Part shown: positions 39,611 through 48,499 of the stretch, piece after piece
How positions within the stretch are numbered: position 1 is the stretch's first letter
Layout: the number at the start of each line of letters is the position of its first letter
Source of the DNA: Mannheimia glucosida
GTDB lineage: Bacteria; Pseudomonadota; Gammaproteobacteria; Enterobacterales; Pasteurellaceae
Length of the DNA stretch: 64,000 nt
Direction of reading: 5' to 3'
Assembly: GCF_046267875.1 (NCBI RefSeq)
Contig: NZ_CP176502.1
Location: 1,488,001 to 1,552,000 of the forward strand
The notes under the pieces: generated by a model
Seen by the model: only the letters and a program-made list of their open reading frames with translations
Told to the model about the DNA's origin: nothing
Database searches by the model: none
Position numbers and translations under genes: made by a program

Positions 39611-41536
39611 ATGACAAAATACGACGATAACATTCAGCACGCATTTAGCGACAATGGGCTGCTTAGCCAAAATATCAGTGGATTTCGCCCACGCCAAGCA
39701 CAGCTTGAAATGGCTCAAGCGGTCGCAAAAGCGGTAAAATTTGCGACACCTGTGGTGGTAGAGGCGGGGACCGGCACAGGCAAAACCTTTGCTTATCTGG
39801 TGCCGGCACTACTTTCAGGCAAGAAAACCATTCTTTCGACCGGTTCTAAAAACCTGCAAGATCAACTTTTCAACCGAGATCTTCCCACTATTCAAAAAGC
39901 CCTAAAATACAAAGGCAAAATTGCGTTACTCAAAGGACGGGCGAACTATTTGTGTTTAGAGCGTTTAGATCAAGTGACCGCAATGGGTGTATTGGGGGAT
40001 AAATCCGTTCTTGCCGATTTGAAAAAAGTCAGCAAATGGCAAAATGCCACTAAAACAGGGGATTTAAGTGAATGTATTACCATTGCCGAAGATAGCCCGA
40101 TTATACCGCAGTTAGTCAGCACCACCGAGAGTTGCTTAGGCTCGGATTGCCCGCATTTTAAAGATTGTTATGTGGTACAAGCCCGCCGTAAAGCAATGGA
40201 GGCGGATGTAGTCGTGGTAAACCATCACCTATTTTGTGCCGATATGGCAGTAAAAGAGACCGGTTTTGGTGAGTTGATCCCTGAAGCTGAACTGGTGATT
40301 TTTGATGAAGCCCATCAACTGCCGGATATTGCCAGCCAATATTTCGGGCAATCGCTTTCTTCCCGCCAATTATTTGATATTTGCAAAGATACCAATATTG
40401 TTTACCGCACTGAACTTAAAGATCTGGCTCAATTAGGTAAAGCGGCTGATCACTTGATGAAAGTGGTACAAGATTTCCGATTACTGATGGGCGGAGAAGG
40501 GCAGATTCGAGGCAATTTGCGAGATTTATTTCGTGATAAAAAAGTGATCGATGGCTTGGTAAAAGTGGCTGAGAATATCGACTTTTTGAGTGAAGTGGTA
40601 AAAAAATCGCTGGGTCGGTCGGAAACGTTGGATAAAATTTTCGAGCGGTTGGCAGAAGTCAAAATTCAACTTAAAAAATTAATGGATACCGGTGTGACCG
40701 GCTATTGTTATTGGTATGAGGCGAATGGGCGATCCTTTGGGCTGCATATTACGCCGCTTACGGTGGCAGATAAATTTGGCGAGCAGTTGAAGAACCAGCA
40801 AATTGGTTGGGTGTTTACCTCAGCCACACTCGAAGTTGGTGGCAAATTCGATCATTTTTGCCAACGGCTAGGCATCGAAAATGCGGAGCAGTTGGTGTTA
40901 CAAAGCCCGTTTGATTACCAAAATCAATCTTTACTCTGTGTGCCTCGCTACTTGCCGGATACTAATAAATCCAATACCTTAACTGCTCTCGGGCAATTAT
41001 TAAAACCGGTGATTGAAGCAAATAAAGGACGTTGTTTCTTGCTTTGTACTTCCTATTATATGATGCGGGGTTTAGCCGACTTTTTACGCGAACACAGTTC
41101 GCTAAATGTATTGTTGCAAGGCGAAACCAGCAAAAGCCTGTTATTGGAAAAATTTGTGAAAGAAGATCACAGCGTATTGGTGGCAACCCAAAGTTTTTGG
41201 GAGGGGATTGATGTGCGGGGCGATGATTTATCGTTGGTGATTATTGATAAATTGCCTTTCACTTCACCAGACGAACCGTTACTCAAAGCCCGAATGGAAG
41301 ATTGTAAAATACAGGGCGGCGATCCGTTTAACGATATTCAAATTCCGGAAGCGGTGATTACCCTCAAACAAGGCGTAGGGCGTTTAATTCGTGATGTGAC
41401 CGATAGAGGTGTAGTGATTATTTGCGATTCCCGTTTGGTGATGCGAAATTATGGGCAAACTTTCTTGAAAAGTTTACCGCCGTCTAGACGCACCAGAGAT
41501 TTGGGGAATGTTATTCAATTTTTGAAACAAAAATAG
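39611..41536 (+). CDS. yoaA: DinG-family ATP-dependent helicase YoaA
   Basis: A 641-residue XPD/DinG-like helicase. Motif I GTGTGKT near residue 54, DEAH in VIFDEAHQL, and four cysteines for an iron-sulfur cluster (YLCLERL, then SCLGSDCPHFKDC). C-terminal motifs ATQSFWEGIDVRGDDL and QGVGRLIRD are typical. YoaA takes part in repair of stalled replication forks. It lies alone between uptake-type terminators. Confidence 0.9.
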   Translation: MTKYDDNIQHAFSDNGLLSQNISGFRPRQAQLEMAQAVAKAVKFATPVVVEAGTGTGKTFAYLVPALLSGKKTILSTGSKNLQDQLFNRDLPTIQKALKYKGKIALLKGRANYLCLERLDQVTAMGVLGDKSVLADLKKVSKWQNATKTGDLSECITIAEDSPIIPQLVSTTESCLGSDCPHFKDCYVVQARRKAMEADVVVVNHHLFCADMAVKETGFGELIPEAELVIFDEAHQLPDIASQYFGQSLSSRQLFDICKDTNIVYRTELKDLAQLGKAADHLMKVVQDFRLLMGGEGQIRGNLRDLFRDKKVIDGLVKVAENIDFLSEVVKKSLGRSETLDKIFERLAEVKIQLKKLMDTGVTGYCYWYEANGRSFGLHITPLTVADKFGEQLKNQQIGWVFTSATLEVGGKFDHFCQRLGIENAEQLVLQSPFDYQNQSLLCVPRYLPDTNKSNTLTALGQLLKPVIEANKGRCFLLCTSYYMMRGLADFLREHSSLNVLLQGETSKSLLLEKFVKEDHSVLVATQSFWEGIDVRGDDLSLVIIDKLPFTSPDEPLLKARMEDCKIQGGDPFNDIQIPEAVITLKQGVGRLIRDVTDRGVVIICDSRLVMRNYGQTFLKSLPPSRRTRDLGNVIQFLKQK

Positions 41537-41538
41537 GG

Positions 41539-41595
41539 TTACAAGCGGTCAGATTTCTGCAGATTTTTGCAAAAAAACGGATAAAAATAACCGCT
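41539..41595. repeat. Uptake-sequence pair
   Basis: ACAAGCGGTC near 41540 faces AACCGCTTGTT near 41590, with TTTGCAAAAA between. It is one of several inverted uptake words in intergenic spaces of the chromosome part. Confidence 0.6.
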
Positions 41596-41609
41596 TGTTG
41601 AGGAGTTAT

Positions 41610-41975
41610 ATGTTGTCTACATTGCTGCGTATGGTTGCTTCTTTGGCATTGTTATTTGTGATGCTTTATTTAGGCAAGTTAATCGTTTATCTATTCCCCA
41701 TCGGGATCCCGGATAGTATTTTAGGTATGCTTATCTTATTCGGCTGCTTGGTTATCGGCATTGTTAAAGTGGAATGGGTGATACCGAGTGCGAAACCGCT
41801 CACACGTTATATGACGCTATTTTTCCTACCGATTTGTGTCGAACTCATCGAACATCTTGATCTGTTACGCCAAAATCTGAACACGTTTGTGTTGGCAACG
41901 GCATTAAGCACCTTAGTTTCTGTGGTAGCGATTGGGCTGTTTGCACAGTGGATTTTTCATCACAAGAGAGGGTAA
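41610..41975 (+). CDS. CidA/LrgA-family holin-like protein
   Basis: A 121-residue membrane protein with four hydrophobic segments and the family motif FPIGIPDSILGMLILF near residue 30. Start at 41610 follows TTGAGGAGTT. CidA/LrgA proteins work with LrgB-like partners in murein hydrolase control or, in newer work, metabolite export (pyruvate or similar); which applies here is unknown. The partner gene follows at one base distance. Confidence 0.88.
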   Translation: MLSTLLRMVASLALLFVMLYLGKLIVYLFPIGIPDSILGMLILFGCLVIGIVKVEWVIPSAKPLTRYMTLFFLPICVELIEHLDLLRQNLNTFVLATALSTLVSVVAIGLFAQWIFHHKRG

Positions 41976-41976
41976 A

Positions 41977-42663
41977 ATGAGCTATCTTTATACTGTGTTG
42001 ACGGTAATCATGTTTATTGCCGGTTTGAAAATCAGCCAAAAACTCAAGAGCAGTTTTCTGAACCCTTTCTTAATTGCTCTCGCTTTGCTAATCGGTGTAT
42101 TACTGATTTTTGATATCCCTTACCGAGACTATTATCAAGGTAATTCCCCCTTGAATAACTTACTTGGCGTTTCTGTTGTAGCACTTGCTTACCCTTTTTA
42201 TGAACAATTACCTCATATCCGCAAAAAATGGCGGCAGATTGTCGTGATTTTGCTGTTTAGTACCCTAATTACGATGATAACCGGGATTGGGTTCTCATTG
42301 TTGTTTGGAGCAAGCCAAGAGATCTTAGCCGCCATTTTGCCTAAATCGGTATCAATGCCAATGGCAATTATTATTACGAATGAAATTAATGGAAATGTTG
42401 CAATCGCAGCGGTTGGGGTGATGATCGCAGGCTTAGTGGGATCTATTTTAGGCTTTACACTTCTGCGCCTGGCAAAAGTAAGAAATGTGATGGCGATTGG
42501 GTTAAGTATGGGAGCTGCTTCCCACGCATTAGGCACGGCAAGATGCTTAGAGCATAGTATGAAAGCCGGTAGCTATAGTTCTATCGCATTAGTGGCTTGT
42601 GGTGTGCTGTCTTCTATATTTGCACCTTTAATATTTAACGTTATCGTCACGTTATGTTACTAA
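41977..42663 (+). CDS. LrgB-family membrane protein
   Basis: A 228-residue protein with many hydrophobic segments and the LrgB features PKSVSMPMAI and MGAASHALGTARCLE. Start at 41977 follows AGAGAGGGTAAA. With the upstream LrgA-like gene it makes the usual two-gene unit (YohJ/YohK in E. coli). Position before msbA does not suggest a shared function. Confidence 0.9.
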   Translation: MSYLYTVLTVIMFIAGLKISQKLKSSFLNPFLIALALLIGVLLIFDIPYRDYYQGNSPLNNLLGVSVVALAYPFYEQLPHIRKKWRQIVVILLFSTLITMITGIGFSLLFGASQEILAAILPKSVSMPMAIIITNEINGNVAIAAVGVMIAGLVGSILGFTLLRLAKVRNVMAIGLSMGAASHALGTARCLEHSMKAGSYSSIALVACGVLSSIFAPLIFNVIVTLCY

Positions 42664-42746
42664 AAACAGTGAAATCTCAAACCTTATTTGGTAACTGGCT
42701 GAAATCAAGGTACAATACCGTGATTTTTCAATGAAAATAGAGAATT

Positions 42747-44510
42747 ATGCAAGAACAAATAACACAAGAAAAAGATCTTTCTACGCTTAAAACCTTTAAG
42801 CGTTTATGGCCGACTATCAGCCCGTTTAAAGCAGGGTTGATTACAGGGGCAATCGCTTTAGTATTAAATGCTTTGGTAGATTCCGGGCTTATCTATCTCC
42901 TAAAACCCTTGCTAGATGAAGGCTTTGGGCAAGCTAATAATGATTTTCTAAAATTGATGGCAGTGCTTGTTGTGGTGTTTATTTTAGTTCGTGGTATTAC
43001 TAATTATACTGCCAGTTACTGTTTAGCTTGGGTTTCAGGCAAGGTGGTTATGACATTACGCCGCCGCATTTTTCAGCATTTGATGTATATGCCGGTGAGC
43101 TATTTTGATAATAACCCGACAGGGCGTTTGCTCTCTCGTGTGACTTACGATACCGAAATGGTAGCAAGTTCTGCTTCTCATTCCTTAGTGACTATTGTGC
43201 GAGAAGGGGCGTATCTGCTTTCGTTGTTTGTGGTGATGATCTATACCAGTTGGCAGCTTTCCATTGTACTCTTTATTATGGCTCCGATTATCGGTGTATT
43301 AATTGGCTTTGTATCAAAATATTTCCGTCAATTAAGCCGTAATATTCAAAACTCAATGGGGGAGCTTACTGTCACGACAGAACAAATGCTTAAAGGGCAT
43401 AAGGTGGTACTTTCCTTTGGTGGGCAGGAAATTGAGAAAGCTCGTTTTGACCGAGTCAGTAATGATATGCGGCGTAAAGGTATGAAAGTCGTTTCTGCTG
43501 ATGGTATTTCTGACGGTGTGGTGCAACTTATTGCCTCTTTTGCCTTATCTGCAGTGCTTTACGTTGCGACCTTTCCTGAGGTGATGAGTGAGAATTTAAC
43601 TGCAGGTTCATTCACAGTAGTGTTTTCTTCGATGATGGCAATGTTACGCCCTCTAAAATCACTCACCAATGTGAACTCACAATTCCAACGTGGAATGGCA
43701 GCTTGCCAAACATTATTTGAATTTTTAGATTTAAAAACTGAAAAAGATCACGGCTCAATCTCTGTTGCTAAAGCAGAAGGCAATGTGGAATTTAAAAACG
43801 TGAGCTTTAGTTATGAAGGCAAAGATGAAAAAGCATTAAATAATATTTCTTTCACCATTCCTAAAGGCAAAACAGTAGCATTGGTTGGGCGTTCCGGCTC
43901 GGGTAAATCAACCATTGCCAATTTGCTTACCCGTTTTTATGATGTGACTGACGGTGAAATTTTGCTTGATGGCATTAACATTCAAGATTACCGCTTAAAA
44001 AACTTAAGAGAACAATGTTCAGTGGTTTCGCAGCAGGTGCATTTATTTAACGACACTGTTGCCAACAATATAGCCTATGCTGCCACCGATAAATACACTC
44101 GAGAAGAAATTATTGCCGCTGCGAAAGCTGCACACGCAATGGAGTTTATCGAAAAATTGGAAAATGGCTTAGACACGGTAATCGGTGAAAACGGAGCAAG
44201 TCTTTCCGGTGGGCAACGACAACGCTTGGCAATCGCACGTGCATTACTGCGAAATTCGCCGGTTCTGGTGCTGGATGAAGCTACCTCTGCATTAGATACG
44301 GAGTCAGAAAGAGCGATCCAATCTGCACTTGAAGTGCTACAGAAAGATCGTACGGTGCTGGTTATAGCACACCGGTTATCAACGATTGAAAAAGCAGATG
44401 AAATTTTGGTGGTCGATCACGGAAATATCATCGAGCGTGGCAGCCATACGGAATTGTTAGCACAAGGTGGGGCTTATAAACAACTCCATAGTTTACAATT
44501 CGGAGCCTAA
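42747..44510 (+). CDS. msbA: Lipid A export ABC transporter/permease
   Basis: A 587-residue half-transporter that flips lipid A-core across the inner membrane. Residues ~1-330 hold six membrane segments (for example YLLKPLLDEGFG near the start); the NBD has GRSGSGKST, LSGGQRQR and VLDEATSALD. Full length. It is followed by a palindromic repeat, then lolB, an envelope gene too. Confidence 0.95.
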   Translation: MQEQITQEKDLSTLKTFKRLWPTISPFKAGLITGAIALVLNALVDSGLIYLLKPLLDEGFGQANNDFLKLMAVLVVVFILVRGITNYTASYCLAWVSGKVVMTLRRRIFQHLMYMPVSYFDNNPTGRLLSRVTYDTEMVASSASHSLVTIVREGAYLLSLFVVMIYTSWQLSIVLFIMAPIIGVLIGFVSKYFRQLSRNIQNSMGELTVTTEQMLKGHKVVLSFGGQEIEKARFDRVSNDMRRKGMKVVSADGISDGVVQLIASFALSAVLYVATFPEVMSENLTAGSFTVVFSSMMAMLRPLKSLTNVNSQFQRGMAACQTLFEFLDLKTEKDHGSISVAKAEGNVEFKNVSFSYEGKDEKALNNISFTIPKGKTVALVGRSGSGKSTIANLLTRFYDVTDGEILLDGINIQDYRLKNLREQCSVVSQQVHLFNDTVANNIAYAATDKYTREEIIAAAKAAHAMEFIEKLENGLDTVIGENGASLSGGQRQRLAIARALLRNSPVLVLDEATSALDTESERAIQSALEVLQKDRTVLVIAHRLSTIEKADEILVVDHGNIIERGSHTELLAQGGAYKQLHSLQFGA

Positions 44511-44512
44511 TT

Positions 44513-44580
44513 TGTAGGGGAGAAATATGTTTCTCCCCAATTAATGATAAAAACAGGGCGAAAGATTTTTCGACCCTACA
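44513..44580. repeat. Palindromic repeat with TGTAGGG ends
   Basis: TGTAGGG (44513-44519) and CCCTACA (44574-44580) enclose a perfect hairpin GGGGAGAAA/TTTCTCCCC (44517-44525/44530-44538) and a CGAAA/TTTCG hairpin. The outer ends match those of the repeat at 53331-53378. It may also act as the msbA terminator. Confidence 0.55.
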
Positions 44581-44596
44581 ATAATATTTAGACACT

Positions 44597-45229
44597 ATGA
44601 AAAAACTGACAAAACTTTTATCTCTCAGTGCTTTGCTGGTTTTAACTGCCTGTAATTCGGTGTTAAATGCACCAACAGAGGTGCAACAACCAACAGTACA
44701 AATTCCGCATAACGATCCACAATGGCAGCAGCATTTAGCGAAACTAAGCCAAATTCAAGGCTATACCGCAACAGGGCAATTTGGCTATATTTCACCTGAA
44801 GAGCGTTTTTCTTCCCATTTCAAGTGGCGTTATACTAATCCAACCCAATTTAGGTTAGAGCTTTCCTCGAATCTCTCGACTAAATCACTGAAATTAGAGC
44901 GTAATAAACGGGGCTTAACGGTTTCAGACAGTGAGGGTAATAGCCGTTCTGACCGTGATGTTGATGCGTTAATGCAAGAGATTATCGGTGTTTCGTTTCC
45001 TATCGATCAGTTTTCCTATTGGGTAAAAGGCTTGCCTGAAAAAGATGGCAACTATATTGTGAATGAAAAACGCCAGCTGTCGCAATTTAGTTATCCTCTT
45101 AATGGCACGCTTTGGAAAGCAAGCTATGTGGAGTATCACGAAGATCGTGTACCAAACTTACCGAAGCTGATTGTGCTTGAAAACGGCACTCAGACATTGA
45201 AGCTCCGCATTGAAAAATGGGCGTATTAA
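44597..45229 (+). CDS. lolB: Outer-membrane lipoprotein LolB
   Basis: A 210-residue lipoprotein: lipobox LTAC (MKKLTKLLSLSALLVLTAC, C19), then the LolB beta-sheet region with YTATGQFGYI, FSSHFKWRY and GLPEKDGNY. It accepts lipoproteins from LolA and inserts them into the outer membrane. lolB-ispE-prs is a conserved order in gamma-proteobacteria. Stop TAA overlaps the ispE start. Confidence 0.93.
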   Translation: MKKLTKLLSLSALLVLTACNSVLNAPTEVQQPTVQIPHNDPQWQQHLAKLSQIQGYTATGQFGYISPEERFSSHFKWRYTNPTQFRLELSSNLSTKSLKLERNKRGLTVSDSEGNSRSDRDVDALMQEIIGVSFPIDQFSYWVKGLPEKDGNYIVNEKRQLSQFSYPLNGTLWKASYVEYHEDRVPNLPKLIVLENGTQTLKLRIEKWAY

Positions 45230-46071
45230 TGAAGAAAGTCACCTTACCCAGCCCGGCAAAATTAAACCTGTTTTTATACATTACCAATAAGCGGGCAGAC
45301 GGTTATCACGAGCTACAAACGCTGTTTCAGTTTTTAGATTTTGGCGATGAAATTGAGATTGAGATCACAGAAAGTTCAGAGATTGAATTAATTAATCCGG
45401 TAGAAGGGGTGGCAACTGAGGAGAATCTCATTTACCGAGCAGCAAAACTTTTGCAAAAAACGACCGCTTGTAGGCAAGGCTGCCGTATTGGGATTAAAAA
45501 AAACCTACCGATGGGCGGAGGTGTTGGTGGTGGATCTTCTAATGCTGCAACAGTATTAGTCGGTTTAAATCACTTGTGGAATACCGAGCTTTCATTGGAA
45601 AAATTGGCAGAATTAGGCTTAAGTTTAGGGGCTGATGTGCCGATATTTGTTAGAGGTATGGCTGCTTTTGCCGAAGGCGTGGGGGAGGTGTTAACCCCTT
45701 GTGATCCACAAGAAAAATGGTATGTAGTGCTAAAACCAGAAGTGTCGATTTCAACCGCAGCGGTGTTTACCGACCCGAATTTACCTAGAAATACTCCAAA
45801 ACGCCCCTTAGCCGAATTATTATCTTTACCGTGGGAAAACGATTGCGAAAAAGTTGTACGAGAAAAGTATTCTGCGGTTGAAGATCTTATACAAGAATTG
45901 TTACAATATGCCCAGTTTAGGCTAACAGGCACAGGTGCTTGTATTTTCGCCGAATTTGAAACAAAAGCAGAAGCCGAGCAGGTTTTTGCACATAAACCGG
46001 AAGCCGTCTTCGGTTTTGTGGCGAAAGGGCAAAATATTTCGCCATTACATCAAATGTTATTCCAAATCTAA
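45229..46071 (+). CDS. ispE: 4-diphosphocytidyl-2-C-methyl-D-erythritol kinase
   Basis: A 280-residue GHMP kinase of the MEP isoprenoid pathway. PSPAKLNLFLYI at the start, ATP loop PMGGGVGGGSSNAAT near residue 90-105, and GTGACIFAEF near the end. Start at 45229 overlaps the lolB stop (TAATGA), so it is translationally coupled. An uptake word (GACCGCTTGT, near 45463) lies inside the gene. Confidence 0.95.
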   Translation: MKKVTLPSPAKLNLFLYITNKRADGYHELQTLFQFLDFGDEIEIEITESSEIELINPVEGVATEENLIYRAAKLLQKTTACRQGCRIGIKKNLPMGGGVGGGSSNAATVLVGLNHLWNTELSLEKLAELGLSLGADVPIFVRGMAAFAEGVGEVLTPCDPQEKWYVVLKPEVSISTAAVFTDPNLPRNTPKRPLAELLSLPWENDCEKVVREKYSAVEDLIQELLQYAQFRLTGTGACIFAEFETKAEAEQVFAHKPEAVFGFVAKGQNISPLHQMLFQI

Positions 46072-46096
46072 CCATCTTAACCTTAAGGATCAATCC

Positions 46097-47047
46097 ATGA
46101 CAGATATTAAACTGTTTGCGGGCAACGCAACTCCGGAACTTGCTAATCGTATTGCAAAACATCTTTATACCTCATTAGGTAATGCAACAGTTGGTCGTTT
46201 TAGCGATGGTGAAATTCAAGTACAAATCAATGAAAATGTGCGTGGAGGCGATATTTTTATTGTGCAATCCACTTGTGCACCAACTAATGATAATTTAATG
46301 GAATTGATCGTGATGGTAGATGCGCTTCGCCGTGCATCAGCTGGTCGTATTACCGCAGTGATTCCGTATTTCGGTTATGCACGCCAAGACAGACGAGTGC
46401 GTTCAGCCCGTGTGCCAATTACCGCAAAAGTGATTGCTGATTTCTTATCTAGCGTAGGGGTAGATAGAGTCTTAACCTGCGACTTACACGCAGAGCAAAT
46501 TCAAGGTTTCTTTGATGTGCCGGTAGATAACGTATTTGGTTCCCCTGTGTTAATCGATGATATTTTGAAAAAATCCGATTTGGTCAACCCTATCGTGGTT
46601 TCTCCAGATATTGGCGGGGTTGTTCGTGCAAGAGCGGTGGCAAAATTATTAAATGATACTGATATGGCAATTATTGATAAACGCCGTCCAAAAGCGAATG
46701 TATCACAAGTAATGCACATTATCGGTGATGTGGCTGATCGTGACTGTATTTTGGTTGATGATATGATTGATACTGGTGGTACTTTAGTCAAAGCGGCTGA
46801 AGCGCTGAAAGAACGTGGCGCCCGTCGTGTCTTTGCTTATGCCACACATGCAGTTTTTTCAGGCACTGCAGCACAAAATTTAGCGAATCCAGCTTTAGAT
46901 GAAATTGTGGTAACTGATACTATTCCACTGAGTAATGAGATTAAAGCATTAAATAAAGTACGTGTTTTAACATTATCCGGTATGTTAGCAGAAGCAATTC
47001 GCCGTATTAGCAATGAAGAATCCATTTCAGCAATGTTTGATGCCTAA
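46097..47047 (+). CDS. prs: Ribose-phosphate pyrophosphokinase
   Basis: A 316-residue PRPP synthase. MTDIKLFAGNATPELA at the start, CDLHAEQIQGFF, and PRPP site DCILVDDMIDTGGTL. It makes PRPP for nucleotides, histidine and tryptophan. Start at 46097 follows TTAAGGATCAATCC. Ends before a good terminator. Confidence 0.97.
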   Translation: MTDIKLFAGNATPELANRIAKHLYTSLGNATVGRFSDGEIQVQINENVRGGDIFIVQSTCAPTNDNLMELIVMVDALRRASAGRITAVIPYFGYARQDRRVRSARVPITAKVIADFLSSVGVDRVLTCDLHAEQIQGFFDVPVDNVFGSPVLIDDILKKSDLVNPIVVSPDIGGVVRARAVAKLLNDTDMAIIDKRRPKANVSQVMHIIGDVADRDCILVDDMIDTGGTLVKAAEALKERGARRVFAYATHAVFSGTAAQNLANPALDEIVVTDTIPLSNEIKALNKVRVLTLSGMLAEAIRRISNEESISAMFDA

Positions 47048-47058
47048 TTTATGAGATA

Positions 47059-47086
47059 AAAACCCAGTCGAAAGATTGGGTTTTTT
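47059..47086 (+). terminator. Terminator of the lolB-ispE-prs unit
   Basis: AAAACCCA (47059-47066) pairs with TGGGTTTT (47077-47084); an inner TC/GA and a GAAA loop complete it. A T run follows. Confidence 0.9.
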
Positions 47087-47125
47087 ATATCTATTCACTA
47101 CTATATTTAGTTTAAGATAATTTGT

Positions 47126-48136
47126 ATGTATTCCCTGATTCGTAAATTACTTTTTGCACTAGATGCGGAAAAAGCACATCAATTCTCTATTCAGGCACTT
47201 GCTTTAGCCGGAAAATCGCCTTTTTCGATTCTGCCAACACCCGATAATCCGACCCAAGTAATGGGACTCACGTTTAAAAATCCAATAGGGCTTGCAGCCG
47301 GAGCAGATAAAAACGGTGAAGCGATAGATGGTTTTGGGAAATTAGGATTTGGGTTTATTGAGGTTGGGACTGTCACCCCTCTCGCTCAAGACGGAAACCC
47401 TAAACCAAGGCAATTTCGTATTGTAGATGCAGAGGGAATTATTAACCGCAATGGATTTAATAATAAAGGCGTTGATGTTTTAGTCGAAAATGTAAAAAAT
47501 GCAACCTATAGTGGTATTTTAGGTATTAATATTGGAAAAAATGCGGTTACACCAATTGAGCATAGCTTTGATGACTACCAAATTTGTTTGCGTAAGGTTT
47601 ATCAATATGCGGATTATGTGGCGGTAAATATTTCATCACCTAATACCAAAAATTTGCGCAGTTTACAATATGGTGAGGCATTAGATGATTTACTACGAAA
47701 CCTCAAAAATGAGCAGGCACAACTTGCGCAAAAAATGGGGAAATATCGACCGCTTGTCTTAAAAATTGCGCCTGATTTAACTGATGAAGAAATAGCTTCC
47801 GTGGCCGATAGCCTTGTTCGCTACCAAATTGATGGGGTGGTTGCCGGCAATACTACCTTGTCTCGTGAAAGTATTGCCGGATTACCGTATTCGGAACAAC
47901 TGGGTGGATTAAGTGGCAAGCCATTACACTCATTAAGTACAAGGTTAATTTCAAAATTATCTGCCGAGTTGGGCGAGAGAATACCAATTATAGGTTGTGG
48001 GGGAGTCCATTCGTTAGAGAGTGGGCAGGAGAAAGTGAATGCAGGTGCTAGTTTATTGCAAGTCTATTCCGCAATGATTTACCAAGGACCATCATTAATT
48101 CAAACCTTAGCCAAACACCTTCAGCTGAACAGTTAG
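47126..48136 (+). CDS. pyrD: Dihydroorotate dehydrogenase (quinone)
   Basis: A 336-residue class 2 enzyme of pyrimidine synthesis, membrane-associated and quinone-linked. GLTFKNPIGLAAGADKNGEA, NRNGFNNKG and YVAVNISSPNTKNLR are the FMN and substrate regions, and the short N-terminal helix (MYSLIRKLLFALD) is the membrane-binding part. An uptake word occurs within the gene (near 47748). Confidence 0.96.
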   Translation: MYSLIRKLLFALDAEKAHQFSIQALALAGKSPFSILPTPDNPTQVMGLTFKNPIGLAAGADKNGEAIDGFGKLGFGFIEVGTVTPLAQDGNPKPRQFRIVDAEGIINRNGFNNKGVDVLVENVKNATYSGILGINIGKNAVTPIEHSFDDYQICLRKVYQYADYVAVNISSPNTKNLRSLQYGEALDDLLRNLKNEQAQLAQKMGKYRPLVLKIAPDLTDEEIASVADSLVRYQIDGVVAGNTTLSRESIAGLPYSEQLGGLSGKPLHSLSTRLISKLSAELGERIPIIGCGGVHSLESGQEKVNAGASLLQVYSAMIYQGPSLIQTLAKHLQLNS

Positions 48137-48499
48137 GGATAGATTTCTAGTTAAAAATGATTGGTTAGGTTTATTTCTGTCATCTTAGTGGAATGGATGG
48201 CGGTATTAGCTATCTATCAAAAATAGACAAAATTGCCTATTTTTGCTATCTTGCACTGCAAATTTATCTACAAAATTTAAACAAATTTTATAAAATTATA
48301 TAAAAATCGTTTAAAATCAAATAGATAATAAGTTTTAATTATGATTTTTAGTATATGCCTCAAGAGAGGTTTAATTCGGAAATTGTTGTTTTACTGAAAT
48401 TTTTTCGATAAAAATTGGTCTAAAAATCACCAAGCAAACAAAATTTGTTAAAATTTTGTTATTTATCACCTCAATCGTTAATTTATAAGGAAGAATACT
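48137..48499. promoter_or_regulatory. Regulatory region of aceE with ArcA-like repeat
   Basis: This AT-rich 363-base gap has no convincing gene. It has an inverted repeat CAAAAATAG/CTATTTTTG (48218-48226/48237-48245), possibly the pyrD terminator or an operator, and GTTAAAATTTTGTTA at 48447-48461. The latter has the GTTA-N7-GTTA spacing of ArcA sites, close to the aceE start, in line with anaerobic repression of pyruvate dehydrogenase in relatives. Function is inferred. Confidence 0.45.

Noticed and set aside
45935..46096. Extension of prs into ispE
   Set aside because: It is an out-of-frame reading of ispE; ATG 46097 gives the standard length and start.
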